Below, piece by piece: positions 42,148 to 51,516 of a stretch of DNA of 64,000 nt. The position numbers were made by a program, and so were the translations under genes. The notes under the pieces are model-generated. The model worked only from the letters and a program-made list of their open reading frames with translations, was not told where the DNA came from and searched no databases. Origin of the DNA: Triticum aestivum (lineage: Eukaryota; Streptophyta; Magnoliopsida; Poales; Poaceae); the NCBI RefSeq assembly GCF_018294505.1, contig NC_057807.1, forward strand, positions 164,248,304-164,312,303, in the 5' to 3' direction. Each line of letters begins with the position of its first letter. Position 1 is the stretch's first letter.

Positions 42148-43851
42148 ATGGCAGAACCGACTGACACACAGAGCCGCGATTTGAATTCCCTCCCCGATGT
42201 TCTCTTGGAGCAGATCTGTAGTCGTATGGACCTACTCAGCACCGTCCGTCTGGCCGCATGCTCGGTGTCTTTGTACCGTCTACTCGTACGCAACCGGCTG
42301 GCTCTTTTCAAGACACCCAGCTTGCTGATGCCCGATCCTCGCAGGTGGCCCAGACGCCGACTTGACGATCCTGTGGAGGTTGCCATGGTGCCCCTCGACA
42401 TGCTACCACTACCCGTCCACCTGTCCTTCATGCGTGGCCACTACTGGGCGGGCATGAAGGCCAACTGGATCGTCCTCATCCACCACTCCAGTAGTCCGTG
42501 GCATCTTGTGGATATCTATACCCAGCGAGAGATCACCCTTCCATCGTTGGATACCGCTGCCATCGAGCCTCGTGGCCCGCCAGACACTCCTGCCTACTAC
42601 GCACGAGATGCGTCAAGCTTTTGGCTCGACCTCTGTTTGCAAAAAGTTGTAATCTGCGAAGTGCCCACACCATCAGAAGACTACATGGATTACCAGATCA
42701 TTGCCTTGTTCAACATGGGATTAGTCTATCTGGAATCCGGTCGCCATACATGGTTATGGCTCATCATCAATCTTGTTGAGGCAACATTTCTGTCTGATGC
42801 TATAGTGCATCATGGCATCGTTTACGCGGTCGACGCACAGATTGGCTGCCTATACTGGTGGAATCTATCATCATGTAATTGTTCTATCTCATCTCATCTT
42901 TATCTTATGAATACGACTACCTGTTCATTTGTTACAAATTTAGAATACATAGCATGTCTATAACCACATCATTGCTATATGTTCCTCTCATTTCCTAGAT
43001 TTTTATGACCACACACGTTATTGTTAGAGTTGATATGAGAACAATTGGCATCTAATGATTGTTAGAATACATATTATGAGCATAACGTCATGATTGCTAT
43101 ATGTTACTCTCATTTCCAAGATTTTTATAACAACGCATGTTATTGCTTAGAGTTGATATGAGAACAGTAGTAGTAAGTACTATGGTAGAATATGAGTAGG
43201 CGCTGTCATAGCTGTTTTCCTCTCATTGTTACATGATGTTTGAACCATGACATATTGCTAGAATATGAAAGCCATTGGCTTATTTTTTTTAACTTGGGGT
43301 ATGATTATGACCACGGCATTGCAATTCTCTGCCTATGATATGTGTCACTGTTATAATAATCTTAATTCCACACATACTCTGAACATGATTGTTTATTTTT
43401 GTCCTTTTGGTCTCCAATTTGAATTGTTGCAGCAGACGCAAATGGGCTGGCCTTCATGATTCCAGGACCTGGAATCATACCAGCCAATGGGTGGTGGTTT
43501 ATCGCTCGTTCAGCTGACGGCGGTTATTTGATGCTCACTCGCACGTACCAAATTGACCAAACCATTACATCAAACCACATGCAGTACAATGCGTGGGGCG
43601 TTCGTGACATTGATGGCTATGGCTGCTTCGTGTTCGAGAAAGATCCCAGCTCCGTTGGGCCAGGCGTATTCAACTGGAGGCGGGTTTACAGCCTCGGCAA
43701 CCACTCGTTGTTCCTCGGGCTCAATTATCCGATCATCCAACCAATCATCGATCATATCTCCGGCGATGATTACCGTGCTATGCAACTTCCATTCGCGGGG
43801 GGGACTGTGTTTACACATCATACCATGGGTTTCATGAATCACCATATCTAG
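42148..43851 (+). CDS. F-box/DUF295 protein gene, two exons, apparently intact (381 aa)
   Basis: Exon 1 (42148-42874) starts MAEPTDTQSRDLNSLPDVLL. The F-box lies at about residues 12-55 (LPDVLLEQICSRMDLLSTVR) and would bind a SKP1-like partner. Exon 1 ends at a GT donor (42875) in phase 1. Exon 2 begins at 43433 after TTGTTGCAG and ends at a TAG (43849-43851). The C-terminal part holds DUF295 features: NGLAFMIPGPG, GYGCFVFEKDPSS and RVYSLGNHSLFLGLNYPI. No stop or frameshift interrupts it. About 380 residues is usual for this family, which is large and fast-evolving in grasses. It is presumed to be an SCF E3-ligase adaptor; its substrate is unknown. It lies inside the CACTA, followed by a NAC pseudogene on the same strand. 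Whether it is expressed cannot be seen here. Confidence 0.75.
42875..43432 (+). other. Intron of the F-box gene with a tandem CAGCAG acceptor
   Basis: The intron is 558 bp, GT...AG, AT-rich, with TTTTTGTCCTTTTGG before the acceptor. The acceptor reads CAGCAG (43430-43435), so splicing at either AG keeps the frame and adds or drops one residue. Confidence 0.65.
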
Positions 43852-44484
43852 AGATTCGTCGACACAGCTTGTTGCCAGATAATCTTCAGTGTGTGAAAGG
43901 CATCAAGCTTCCATGCGATGGATGGCTTTTGCAAACCCGACATGCGGCGATGTCGTTCATGCCAACAGCAAATATGCACAACTTGATTCATGCTGATATC
44001 TAGAATGAGCCATGTATTCTGCTGTTGTAGCACGACCCTCTTTTGTTGGATATTATGTACTGTTGTTAGTTTGAAGCACTCCTCTGGTTTGAAGGATAGA
44101 TACCTTCCTGGGATCAAGTGCATCCTAACTCACATGCGTAGGATGTGCTGATAATGATGATGGAGATGCTGTGCAGAAGCCATATATATACATATATATC
44201 AGTTAGGCTTCAAGTGCGTACTTGTTAGTTAAACCTATGTATAAATTGTGACACTAAATACGACTAGTAAGTAGTACAGTAGTAGTACTAGTATACGTAG
44301 GTGAAATTATTTAACATGTCCACACATTTAATTAACATGACAACACGCTGCGTGTGAGGTGACACAATAATCCCGGCGGTGTGTTCGGGTATTCTGGACT
44401 TCAGATTTGGAGTACCACTTATCTGTCGAAATCTTTCATCATTCACTTAAAACAGTCGATTGATCATACATTGAGTACCATATA
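43852..44484. other. 3' flank of the F-box gene; no further gene seen
   Basis: It probably contains the 3' UTR. ATATATATACATATATAT lies near 44190. No frame of note precedes the NAC segment. Confidence 0.4.
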
Positions 44485-45234
44485 ACTGGAATTACCGATG
44501 CAAGTCGAAGAAGGATTGGCCGGTGCTGCCGGCTGGCGTCAAGTTCGATCCCATGGATCAGGAGCTGATCGAGCACCTTGAGGCCAAAGTGAGTGCTGAC
44601 AGCACAAGATTTTGGTCTCTCATTGATTTGTTCATACCAACCATCGACAGCGCGCACGACATATGCTACACCCAACCTGAGAAACTTCCAGGTAAGACAC
44701 CGATCGGCCGTCTACTTGCACAAACATATTCCTTTGTTTATAGCTCTATTTTTCTTTTTAGACGCGGACCTGGTGAAGCAATTACAATTTGACAATTAAT
44801 AAAAAGTGAAACAAGTGACTGCAACATGCCAAGGATGTTATGAAAATGCCAACTACGTACACTAAAACCTGTATTCCACAATACTGCAGGTATCACACTG
44901 AGTGGCCTAAGGAAGCATTTCTTCCAGTGCAATTCCAGGGCATTTAAAAGGGGCACATGGACGCGTCACAAGATGCAGTCGGAGTGCGGCATGCACGCGA
45001 TGTGGCACAAGACCGGCAATACCTTGTCGGTGATGGTCAACGGACGGCAGACGGGCAGCAAAAAAGGTTCTGGTGCTGCACACCAACAAGAACTTCGACC
45101 AGCATAGGACCAACTGGGTGATGCACCAGTACCACCTCAGGGACCTGGAGCAAGAGAAGGAGTGGGAGCTGGTCCTCTGTAAGATTTTCTACCAAACAAA
45201 CACTAGGGCCAGGAGTAAAAAGATTATAAGTTAG
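44485..45234 (+). pseudogene. NAC-domain gene (SOG1/NAC8-like), frameshifted fragment
   Basis: A first exon (about 44485-44691) encodes [20 protein letters not shown] and [20 protein letters not shown], the A and B parts of the NAC DNA-binding domain in the SOG1/NAC8-like branch. It ends at G|GTAAGA. After an intron (44692-44889, ending CTGCAG), exon 2 encodes [33 protein letters not shown] and, in another frame, [20 protein letters not shown] and CKIFYQT. An A run at about 45058-45065 (AGCAAAAAAGG) marks the frameshift. The frame then ends at TAG 45232-45234. Upstream exons and the C-terminal activation region are absent. It is a decayed copy of a plant transcription-factor gene and cannot give a whole NAC domain. 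Confidence 0.75.
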
Positions 45235-46200
45235 TTTGGTATTGGTAGTTGTACTACCTTGTCATTCGCAAGTTGGTATTGTTAGTAATGATCTTTTGGT
45301 ATGAACTTGCATTTGCTTCCAACCATCATGCTGAGGGTCGACGTGGATATAAAGCTGAATCATTTGTTTCGAAATGAATTTCCAGGCACCTGATTTTTAT
45401 TTGATGGGTAGCATAAGCACCTGCCGTTCAAATTCCCAGTTCTCCAATTTTTTCGAAGCAAGTGCATGCACTTATTATCACAATGAAAAAACAATATCTG
45501 TGCTGCATCCCAGTTATCAGTCTGTACTTGCAGAATTCTCTCGTTTATTGAGCACGTATATTGTTTTCTTAGGTCGAGCAAGTTTCAACTGGGATGTAGA
45601 CTGCCCAGGGTTTGTTTTATTTTTAACAGGCCCAGCCCATGACGACAACGGGGCACAAAGATCCAGCAGGTATCTACTGGCCTCTGGCCCGCCAGCGTTA
45701 GTTATATTTTGTCTTATAACATCCATCAGGCAGTTTTTTTTACTGAATCAAACACATAGCCCAGTTCTATTTTCCTCTTGAAACGCATGTCCTACATCCG
45801 TTTTCTAATCTCTGCCTATAGTTTTACTAGTACATATACATGTATCATTATATTGAAAACACATAAAATTCCCTTTTCATATTTACATCCTTATTTTTGT
45901 TGTTTTTCTCACCCAGCGCTGATTTTTTTTACCACTGGTTTTCCCTTAAACCAACTCGATTGTCCCACATCTTATTTGCTTACAAAAACAAAATGATTTT
46001 TTTGGCAAATCAATAAGTTCTTAAAAAATGTTTATCATTTCTGGATTACAACAGTTCGGACTCCACCAAAATATGCAAAATAAGGTTGAACTATTTGACC
46101 GTGGTCCTTGCAGAAAATGGGCTGTAATAAATTACTTAAGAATTAGCAAATGGGCTGCAAATTATAAAAAATAGCAAATGGGCTTTATGTTTTCTGCCAC
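45235..46200. other. No gene seen
   Basis: This is AT-rich sequence with short ORFs lacking any recognisable domain. Three near-copies of AATGGGCTG lie at about 46118-46170. Confidence 0.45.
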
Positions 46201-48830
46201 AGATTTGGAGGCTGACTTGTGGGCCTACTAAGTTCATGCGTACACAAGGTTTCTCAAAAAAGAAACTTAGTCAACAATCGACTCTACCAGTGTCAGACCG
46301 TTAGATGTCAATCTAACGGCAATCGTGCTTCTTCAGTCTCTGATCTTCCGGCCCCAGCCGCCCAAACCAGCGCCGTCAGAACCGCCTGCTCCCGCCTCCC
46401 GTGGCCGGCTGTGCTGCCGGGCAGGCCTCACGGCCCCATCATACTCGCATCCCTGGCCTGTCTATCCCTCTACTCACCCACACCTCCTGTTATTTTCCGA
46501 CGACGGCAGCCGAACCAGTCAACCCTCGTACTCTCCACCACGTGGGCAGCCACTGTCGTGTCTTCCCCGGCTCCGTGACATTCCCTTTGTAGCCTCACCG
46601 TCATCCACCGCCCTGGTGCTCCCTATGTGGCATGGTCAATGATGGCCATCCAACGGCCGTAGTGCTTCTTCAACCTCTGGTCTTCTTGCCCCAGCCGCCC
46701 AAAATAGCGTCGGTCGTGCCGCATGCTCCTGCCTCCCGTGGCCGCCTCACCGCCCCCATACTACTCCCACCGCTGGCTAGGCCATCCCTCCACTCACCCA
46801 CTCCCCCTGTTATTCTGCGGCGATGGCGGCCTCACACCGCAGCCAAACCAGTGAACCCTTGTACTCCTCTCCGCGTGGGCATCCACTGTCGCGTCTTCCC
46901 TGACTCCGCATCGTCCCCTTCCTAGGCCTCACCGTCGTCCACCACCGTGGTGCTCTTGGTGCGGTGTGGTCAATGTGGTCAACGACCTACTTCCATCAAA
47001 AGAGTATTGTACGTGGAGAGGCTGACAGTTGGGTCCACGGCAGCCGCAAGGAAGTGCCTCCTTATTACGCGCAAAATAATTATTCCTCCACCTGACAGCA
47101 GGGACCCATCGGACGGGCCACTAGTATTTCGCGAAAAAAACATTCCCCCCTGACTACTGGGACCCACCAGACAGGCCACCGTATTTTGTGAAAAAACGTT
47201 TGCCCCTGACTGCTGGGACCCACCGGACGGACCACCGTATTTCGCGAAAGAAATGTTCCCCCCGCTGTCAGCTCGAACCCACCGGAAGTGCCTCCTTATT
47301 ACGCACAAAAAATGAATACTCCCCCTGCTAGGTGGGACCCACCATGGTGGGAGACTGGCTTGTGGGCCTACTAAGTTGACGGGGACGGAGGGCTCTGTCA
47401 ACTTAGTCAATATGAACGATTCTAGCTCTAGTGACCATACGATGTTCATCCAACGGCCGTCGTGCTTCTTCAATCTTTGCTCTTCCTGCTCCAGCCGCTC
47501 AAACAAGTGCCGGCGGGACTGCCTGCTCCTTCCTCCCCGCGGCCGGCTGTGCTGTCGCACAGGCCTCACTGCCCCACCATACTCCCATCGCTGGCCTAGC
47601 CATCCCTCTACTCACCCACACCTGCTGTTATTCTTCGGCGACGGCAGACAAACCAGTAAACCCTCGTACAGTCGTACTCCCCTCCGCGTGGGAAACAATT
47701 GCCGAGTCTTCCCTGCCTTCGTGTCATTCCCTTCCTAGGCCTCGCCGTCGTCCACCGCCCTGGTGCTCTCGGTGCGGCCTGGTCAACGTGGTCAACGACC
47801 GACATGCATCTGAAGTGGACTGTACGTGGAGAGGCCGACAGCTGGGTCCACGGCCGCACGCAAGGAAATGCCTCCTTATTACGCACAAAATAATGATTCC
47901 TCCACCTGACATCGGAGACCCACCAAAAGGGCCTTTGTATTTCACAAAAAAATGTTACCGCCGCTGACAGTTCGGACCCACCACTATATCTTCGCACGCA
48001 AGGAAGTGCCTCCTTATTACGCACAAAAAAATTAATACTCCCCCTGTTAGCTAGGACCTAGTATAGTGGAAGGCTGACATGTGGGCCTACTAAGTTGACG
48101 GGGACGGAGGGCTTTGTCAACTTAGTCAATATGCACGATTCTAGCTCCAGTGACCGTACGATGTCCATCCAACGGACATAGCGCTTCTTCAACCTCTGGT
48201 CTTCTTGCTCCAGTCGCCCAAACTAGCACCGGTCGTGCCTCATGCTCCTGCCTCCCGTGGCCGGCTACGATGCGGCGGAGGCCTCACCGCCCCATACTAC
48301 TCCACCGCTGGCCAGGCCATCCCTCTACTCACCCACACCCCCCTGTTATTCTGCGGCGACGGCAGCCTCACACTGCAGCGAACCAGTGAACCCTCATACT
48401 CCTCTATGTGTGGGCATCCACTGCCGCGTCTTCCCCATCTCCGCGTCGTCCCGTTCCTAGGCCTCGCCGTCGTCCACCGCCCTGGTGCTCTCGGAGCGGC
48501 GTGGTCAACATGGTCAAGGAACGGCTTCCATCGGACGTGGACTGTACGTGGAGAGGCTGACAGCTGGGTCCACGGCCACAGCAAGGAAGTGCCTCCATAT
48601 TACGTGCAAAATAATTATTCCTCCACCTGACAGCGGGGACACAACCGGACGGGCCACCGTATTTCACGAAAAAAAATGTTTCTCCCTGACTACTGGGACC
48701 CACCAGCTACATCTTCGCACGCAAGGAAGTGCGTCCAGGCAAAAAAAACGATTCGCCCCCCTGACTGTTGGGACCCACCAGCTACATCTTCGCAGGCAAG
48801 GAAGTGCCTCACAGGACCCACCTGGTCAAA
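46200..48830 (+). repeat. Array of about four 350-720-bp tandem units in the CACTA right arm
   Basis: Anchor words recur. GTGGGCCTACTAAGTT lies at 46219, 47362 and 48081 (the last two 719 bp apart), and CATCCAACGG-type words lie at 46645, 47445 and 48165 with a variant near 46310. Each unit goes on with a CTTCTTCAA(C/T)CT stretch, CACCCAC(A/T)C and GAGAGGC(T/C)GACAG. Open frames here follow the GC-rich composition and are not conserved as one frame between units. Confidence 0.75.
47091..47265 (+). repeat. Nested ~57-bp sub-repeats inside the large units
   Basis: Sub-units start at 47091, 47149 and 47205, each with CTGAC(A/T)(G/A)C...GGGACCCA and CGTATTT-GCGAAA-like words. A decayed fourth starts near 47261. 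Similar sub-units recur around 48630-48800. Confidence 0.65.
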
Positions 48831-49076
48831 GCGTACGTAGCATTGTCATTCTGGTCGCGAACGTGTACGTACATACTGGTCATTGTAGAGGCGCGCACAT
48901 GTCGTAGTAGAGGCGCGCACATAGCATGTACACGTACATACAGCGGCCATGGTGCAAGAAAGAAAATACGGCCACGTACGTACATACGGGCAGGGTCTCG
49001 AACGCCTACTCGCGCATACGTACGGCCAGGGCTCGTGTACATGGCTGGGTCGGAACAGAGAAACAACGTCGTCGTC

Positions 49077-49190
49077 GTGTTCATTGGGAGGCAACGGAAT
49101 GCATCGTGTTCATGGGGAGGCAATGAAATGCGTCGTGTTCATTGGGAGGCAACGGAATGTGTCGTGTTCATCGGGAGGCAACGGAACCCA
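49077..49190 (+). repeat. Four tandem 29-bp units
   Basis: Units start at 49077, 49106, 49135 and 49164, each GTGTTCAT(T/G/C)GGGAGGCAA followed by CGGAATG-like sequence. They are near-identical. Confidence 0.85.
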
Positions 49191-49280
49191 TGGGAGCCAA
49201 CCGGCTTGGACGGAACAGGTGATGGAAACGAGGCCTAGCGTACCGCAGGACGGAGGAAACGACCTTGTGTTCGACCGGCC

Positions 49281-49575
49281 ACGTTCAAAATGGTATCCTG
49301 TTCATCGGGAGCGGTCTGGCGAACCGCAAAACAAAGGAAACGGACCTCCTACGGTCGAAATGGGGGTCCTGTTGATCGGGAGGGGTGTGGCGTACCGCAA
49401 AACGGACGAAACGGACTTGTGTTGGAGCGCTACGGTCGAAACGGGGGTCCTGTTCATCGGGAGGGGTGTGGCATACCGCCAAACGGATGAAACGGACTTG
49501 TGTTGGAGCGCTATGGTCGAAACGGGGGTCCTGTTCATCGGGAGGGGTGTGGCGTACCGCAAAACAGGACTCCAC
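49281..49575 (+). repeat. Four tandem units of 70-81 bp
   Basis: Units start near 49281, 49351, 49432 and 49513. The last three have an exact 81-bp period, with GGGGGTCCTGTTCATCGGGA and GTGTGGCGTACCGC. The first is shorter and more diverged. Confidence 0.85.
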
Positions 49576-50320
49576 GGGATATTGTTCATCTCCACTGTCG
49601 ACCTCCTCCAGCCTCCACGGGCTACCGTCGACCTCCTCCAGCCTCCACGGGCTCCTGTTCATCCAGCCTCCACCGTGCGCTACTCCACCGGCTACTGTTC
49701 AACCACCCCTCCATGGGCACCCTTCACCGTCTACTGTTCATCCAGCCCTCCACGGGGTCGTCCTATTCATCCAGAGGCAACGCCACGGGGTCCTACATCC
49801 ACCCCCACCGCTCACTGTTCATCTGAACCCCCCCGCAAAGCTCACTGTTCATCCAATCGATCGGCTTCAGTTAGTAGCAGTAGCGAAGGAATCGCTCGAT
49901 CGGATTCAGTTAATAGCCATCTATCGATCGCTCGGGTTCACTAACGCGTAGCCTACAGTGCAATCGCTCGGGTTCAGTTAGAGCCCAACGCCTCGCTCGG
50001 GTTCAGTTAGAGCCAATGCCTCACACACACGCGCGTACGTGTACAAGAGAAACGCGCATCGCTCGGCCCCCGACCGCCCACCGTAACCGAAATTTTCCTC
50101 GCCCTCGCTTCTACCACGGCTTTTTTCGTCATGGACGGCCCAAAGAATGTCATGCAACTGCGTCTCCGGCCCACCCAAGACGAAAATCCCATTTTCTGTC
50201 ATGATTTTTTGTCATAGAAGTTGGAGCCCACCACATCTATGATGATACCGGGTTTTGTCACAATTATCGTCATAGAAGTGTCATATGTATGACAGAAAAA
50301 ATTCGTTCGGCCCAAAATGT

Positions 50321-50345
50321 CATGGATGTGTCTTTTTTTGTAGTG
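50321..50345 (-). repeat. CACTA right terminal inverted repeat
   Basis: Reverse-complemented it reads CACTACAAAAAAAGACACAT, matching the left end at 22 of 25 bases. GTCATAGAAGTG words lie within 150 bp inside it. Confidence 0.8.
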
Positions 50346-51516
50346 ATGGCTAAAGAGAGGAGGAGGCTCGAGGGCACCGGTGGGCTCCAGAGGCGAGGTC
50401 GGCATGAGCGAGCGAGGAACGCAAGACATACCCAGGTTCAGGGCTCTCCGAAGAGATAATACCCCTAGTCTTGTCGAGTGTGGTTTATATGGTACGGTAC
50501 AGAGTCGCTCCTAGACCTGTTTGGAGGAAGAACGAAGACAGGCCAATGCTCAGGTTGTTTCCTCTCCNNNNNNNNNNNNNNNNNNNNNNNNNNNNNNNNN
50601 NNNNNNNNNNNNNNNNNNNNNNNNNNNNNNNNNNNNNNNNNNNNNNNNNNNNNNNNNNNNNNNNNNNNNNNNNNNNNNNNNNNNNNNNNNNNNNNNNNNN
50701 NNNNNNNNNNNNNNNNNNNNNNNNNNNNNNNNNNNNNNNNNNNNNNNNNNNNNNNNNNNNNNNNNNNNNNNNNNNNNNNNNNNNNNNNNNNNNNNNNNNN
50801 NNNNNNNNNNNNNNNNNNNNNNNNNNNNNNNNNNNNNNNNNNNNNNNNNNNNNNNNNNNNNNNNNNNNNNNNNNNNNNNGTGCATGGAGGCCTCCTGGGG
50901 GGTTTCATAGGTTAACCCCCCAAGGTTACAATGGTAAAGATATGAGGCCCCGGGGCAGGGATGTCAGCATCCAGGAAGCCGGTGCTGGGGCCGTCGGGTG
51001 CCAGGGCTCACGGGGTTGTCCGGGCGTGGGCCCCGTGCACCACGGGGCACTGTTCTCCGTTTTGTCGATCTTCACAGAGTGGCCGGGTCAACTCGGCTAA
51101 AGTCGCGCACCGCCTGGTTGTTGTCGGCCTGCATCAGCAGTGATGATGGGCGCACTATATCCATGCCGACCTCGGTCAGCATAGTGTATGGGCCACTGTT
51201 GCCACGCCTCTGCCGGTCAGAGGAGTTGGTGAGGCGCTATGGCCACGCTCATCCCCTCTTCGGGGACTTGTCCCATCGCACACCTTGGATGGGACAAGAG
51301 CCGACTCGTGGTGGGGTTGAGGGTGGCGCCACGCGGGAGCTGGCTTGCTGGGGAAGTCTTGGCTCTGCCAGGTCAAAGGGCTTAGCCGAGTTGAGGGACT
51401 TGACCGGGTTGACGAACCCGGCCAAGTGCGCGCCAGGTTGAGGGGTGATGTCGGCCCTAATATTTTTTGAAAAGGATCCGGGTTTCGTTGCCAGCCCGGG
51501 GTTCATCACCCCGACA
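50346..51516 (-). repeat. LTR of the outer minus-strand gypsy element (right of CACTA)
   Basis: It starts with the ATG target duplication and ends CACCCCGACA at 51516, an inverted match to the tip at 2425 (TATCGTGGTG). A TATA-like CATATAAACC lies on the minus strand near 50487-50494. CCCAGGTTCAGGGCTCTCC, near the left part, resembles the R region of Triticeae gypsy LTRs. Total LTR length with the left tip is about 1.2 kb, including the assembly gap. Confidence 0.6.
50568..50879. other. Assembly gap (312 N)
   Basis: 312 consecutive undetermined bases lie inside the LTR. Open frames drawn across them are meaningless. Confidence 1.

Larger units (their letters stand above)
48830..50180 (+). repeat. 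CACTA right subterminal region with about fifteen TGTTCATC words
   Basis: TGTTCAT(C/T/G) or close variants occur near 49079, 49108, 49137, 49166, 49301, 49370, 49451, 49532, 49582, 49655, 49697, 49735, 49763, 49816 and 49848, all in the same direction. Short tandem arrays are built on the word. At 48840-49030 there are many CGTACGTAC palindromic words. No gene is supported. Confidence 0.6.
2460..50345. mobile_element. Giant CACTA (En/Spm-type) transposon carrying nested elements and host-gene sequence
   Basis: The left end (2460) reads CACTACAAAAAAATACAC and the right end, reverse-complemented, reads CACTACAAAAAAAGACAC. They agree at 22 of the first 25 bases. ATG flanks both ends. Both subterminal regions contain GTCATAGAAGTG-like words. 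The span is 47.9 kb. Removing the three nested LTR insertions (9.0, 4.8 and 8.3 kb) leaves about 26 kb. I found no TNP2-type transposase, so the element would depend on a transposase supplied elsewhere. The interior holds candidate minus-strand exons, an intact and a broken F-box gene, a NAC pseudogene and several tandem arrays. An alternative is that the two ends come from different CACTA copies with a chance 3-bp match. Confidence 0.65.

Noticed and set aside
46219..49944. Many open frames up to about 330 codons in the CACTA right arm
   Set aside because: They follow tandem-repeat units and differ in frame from unit to unit. The protein content is low-complexity Pro/Ser/Arg with no domain.
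50465..51100. Long open frames across 50568-50879
   Set aside because: They exist only because the run of N bases contains no stop codons.
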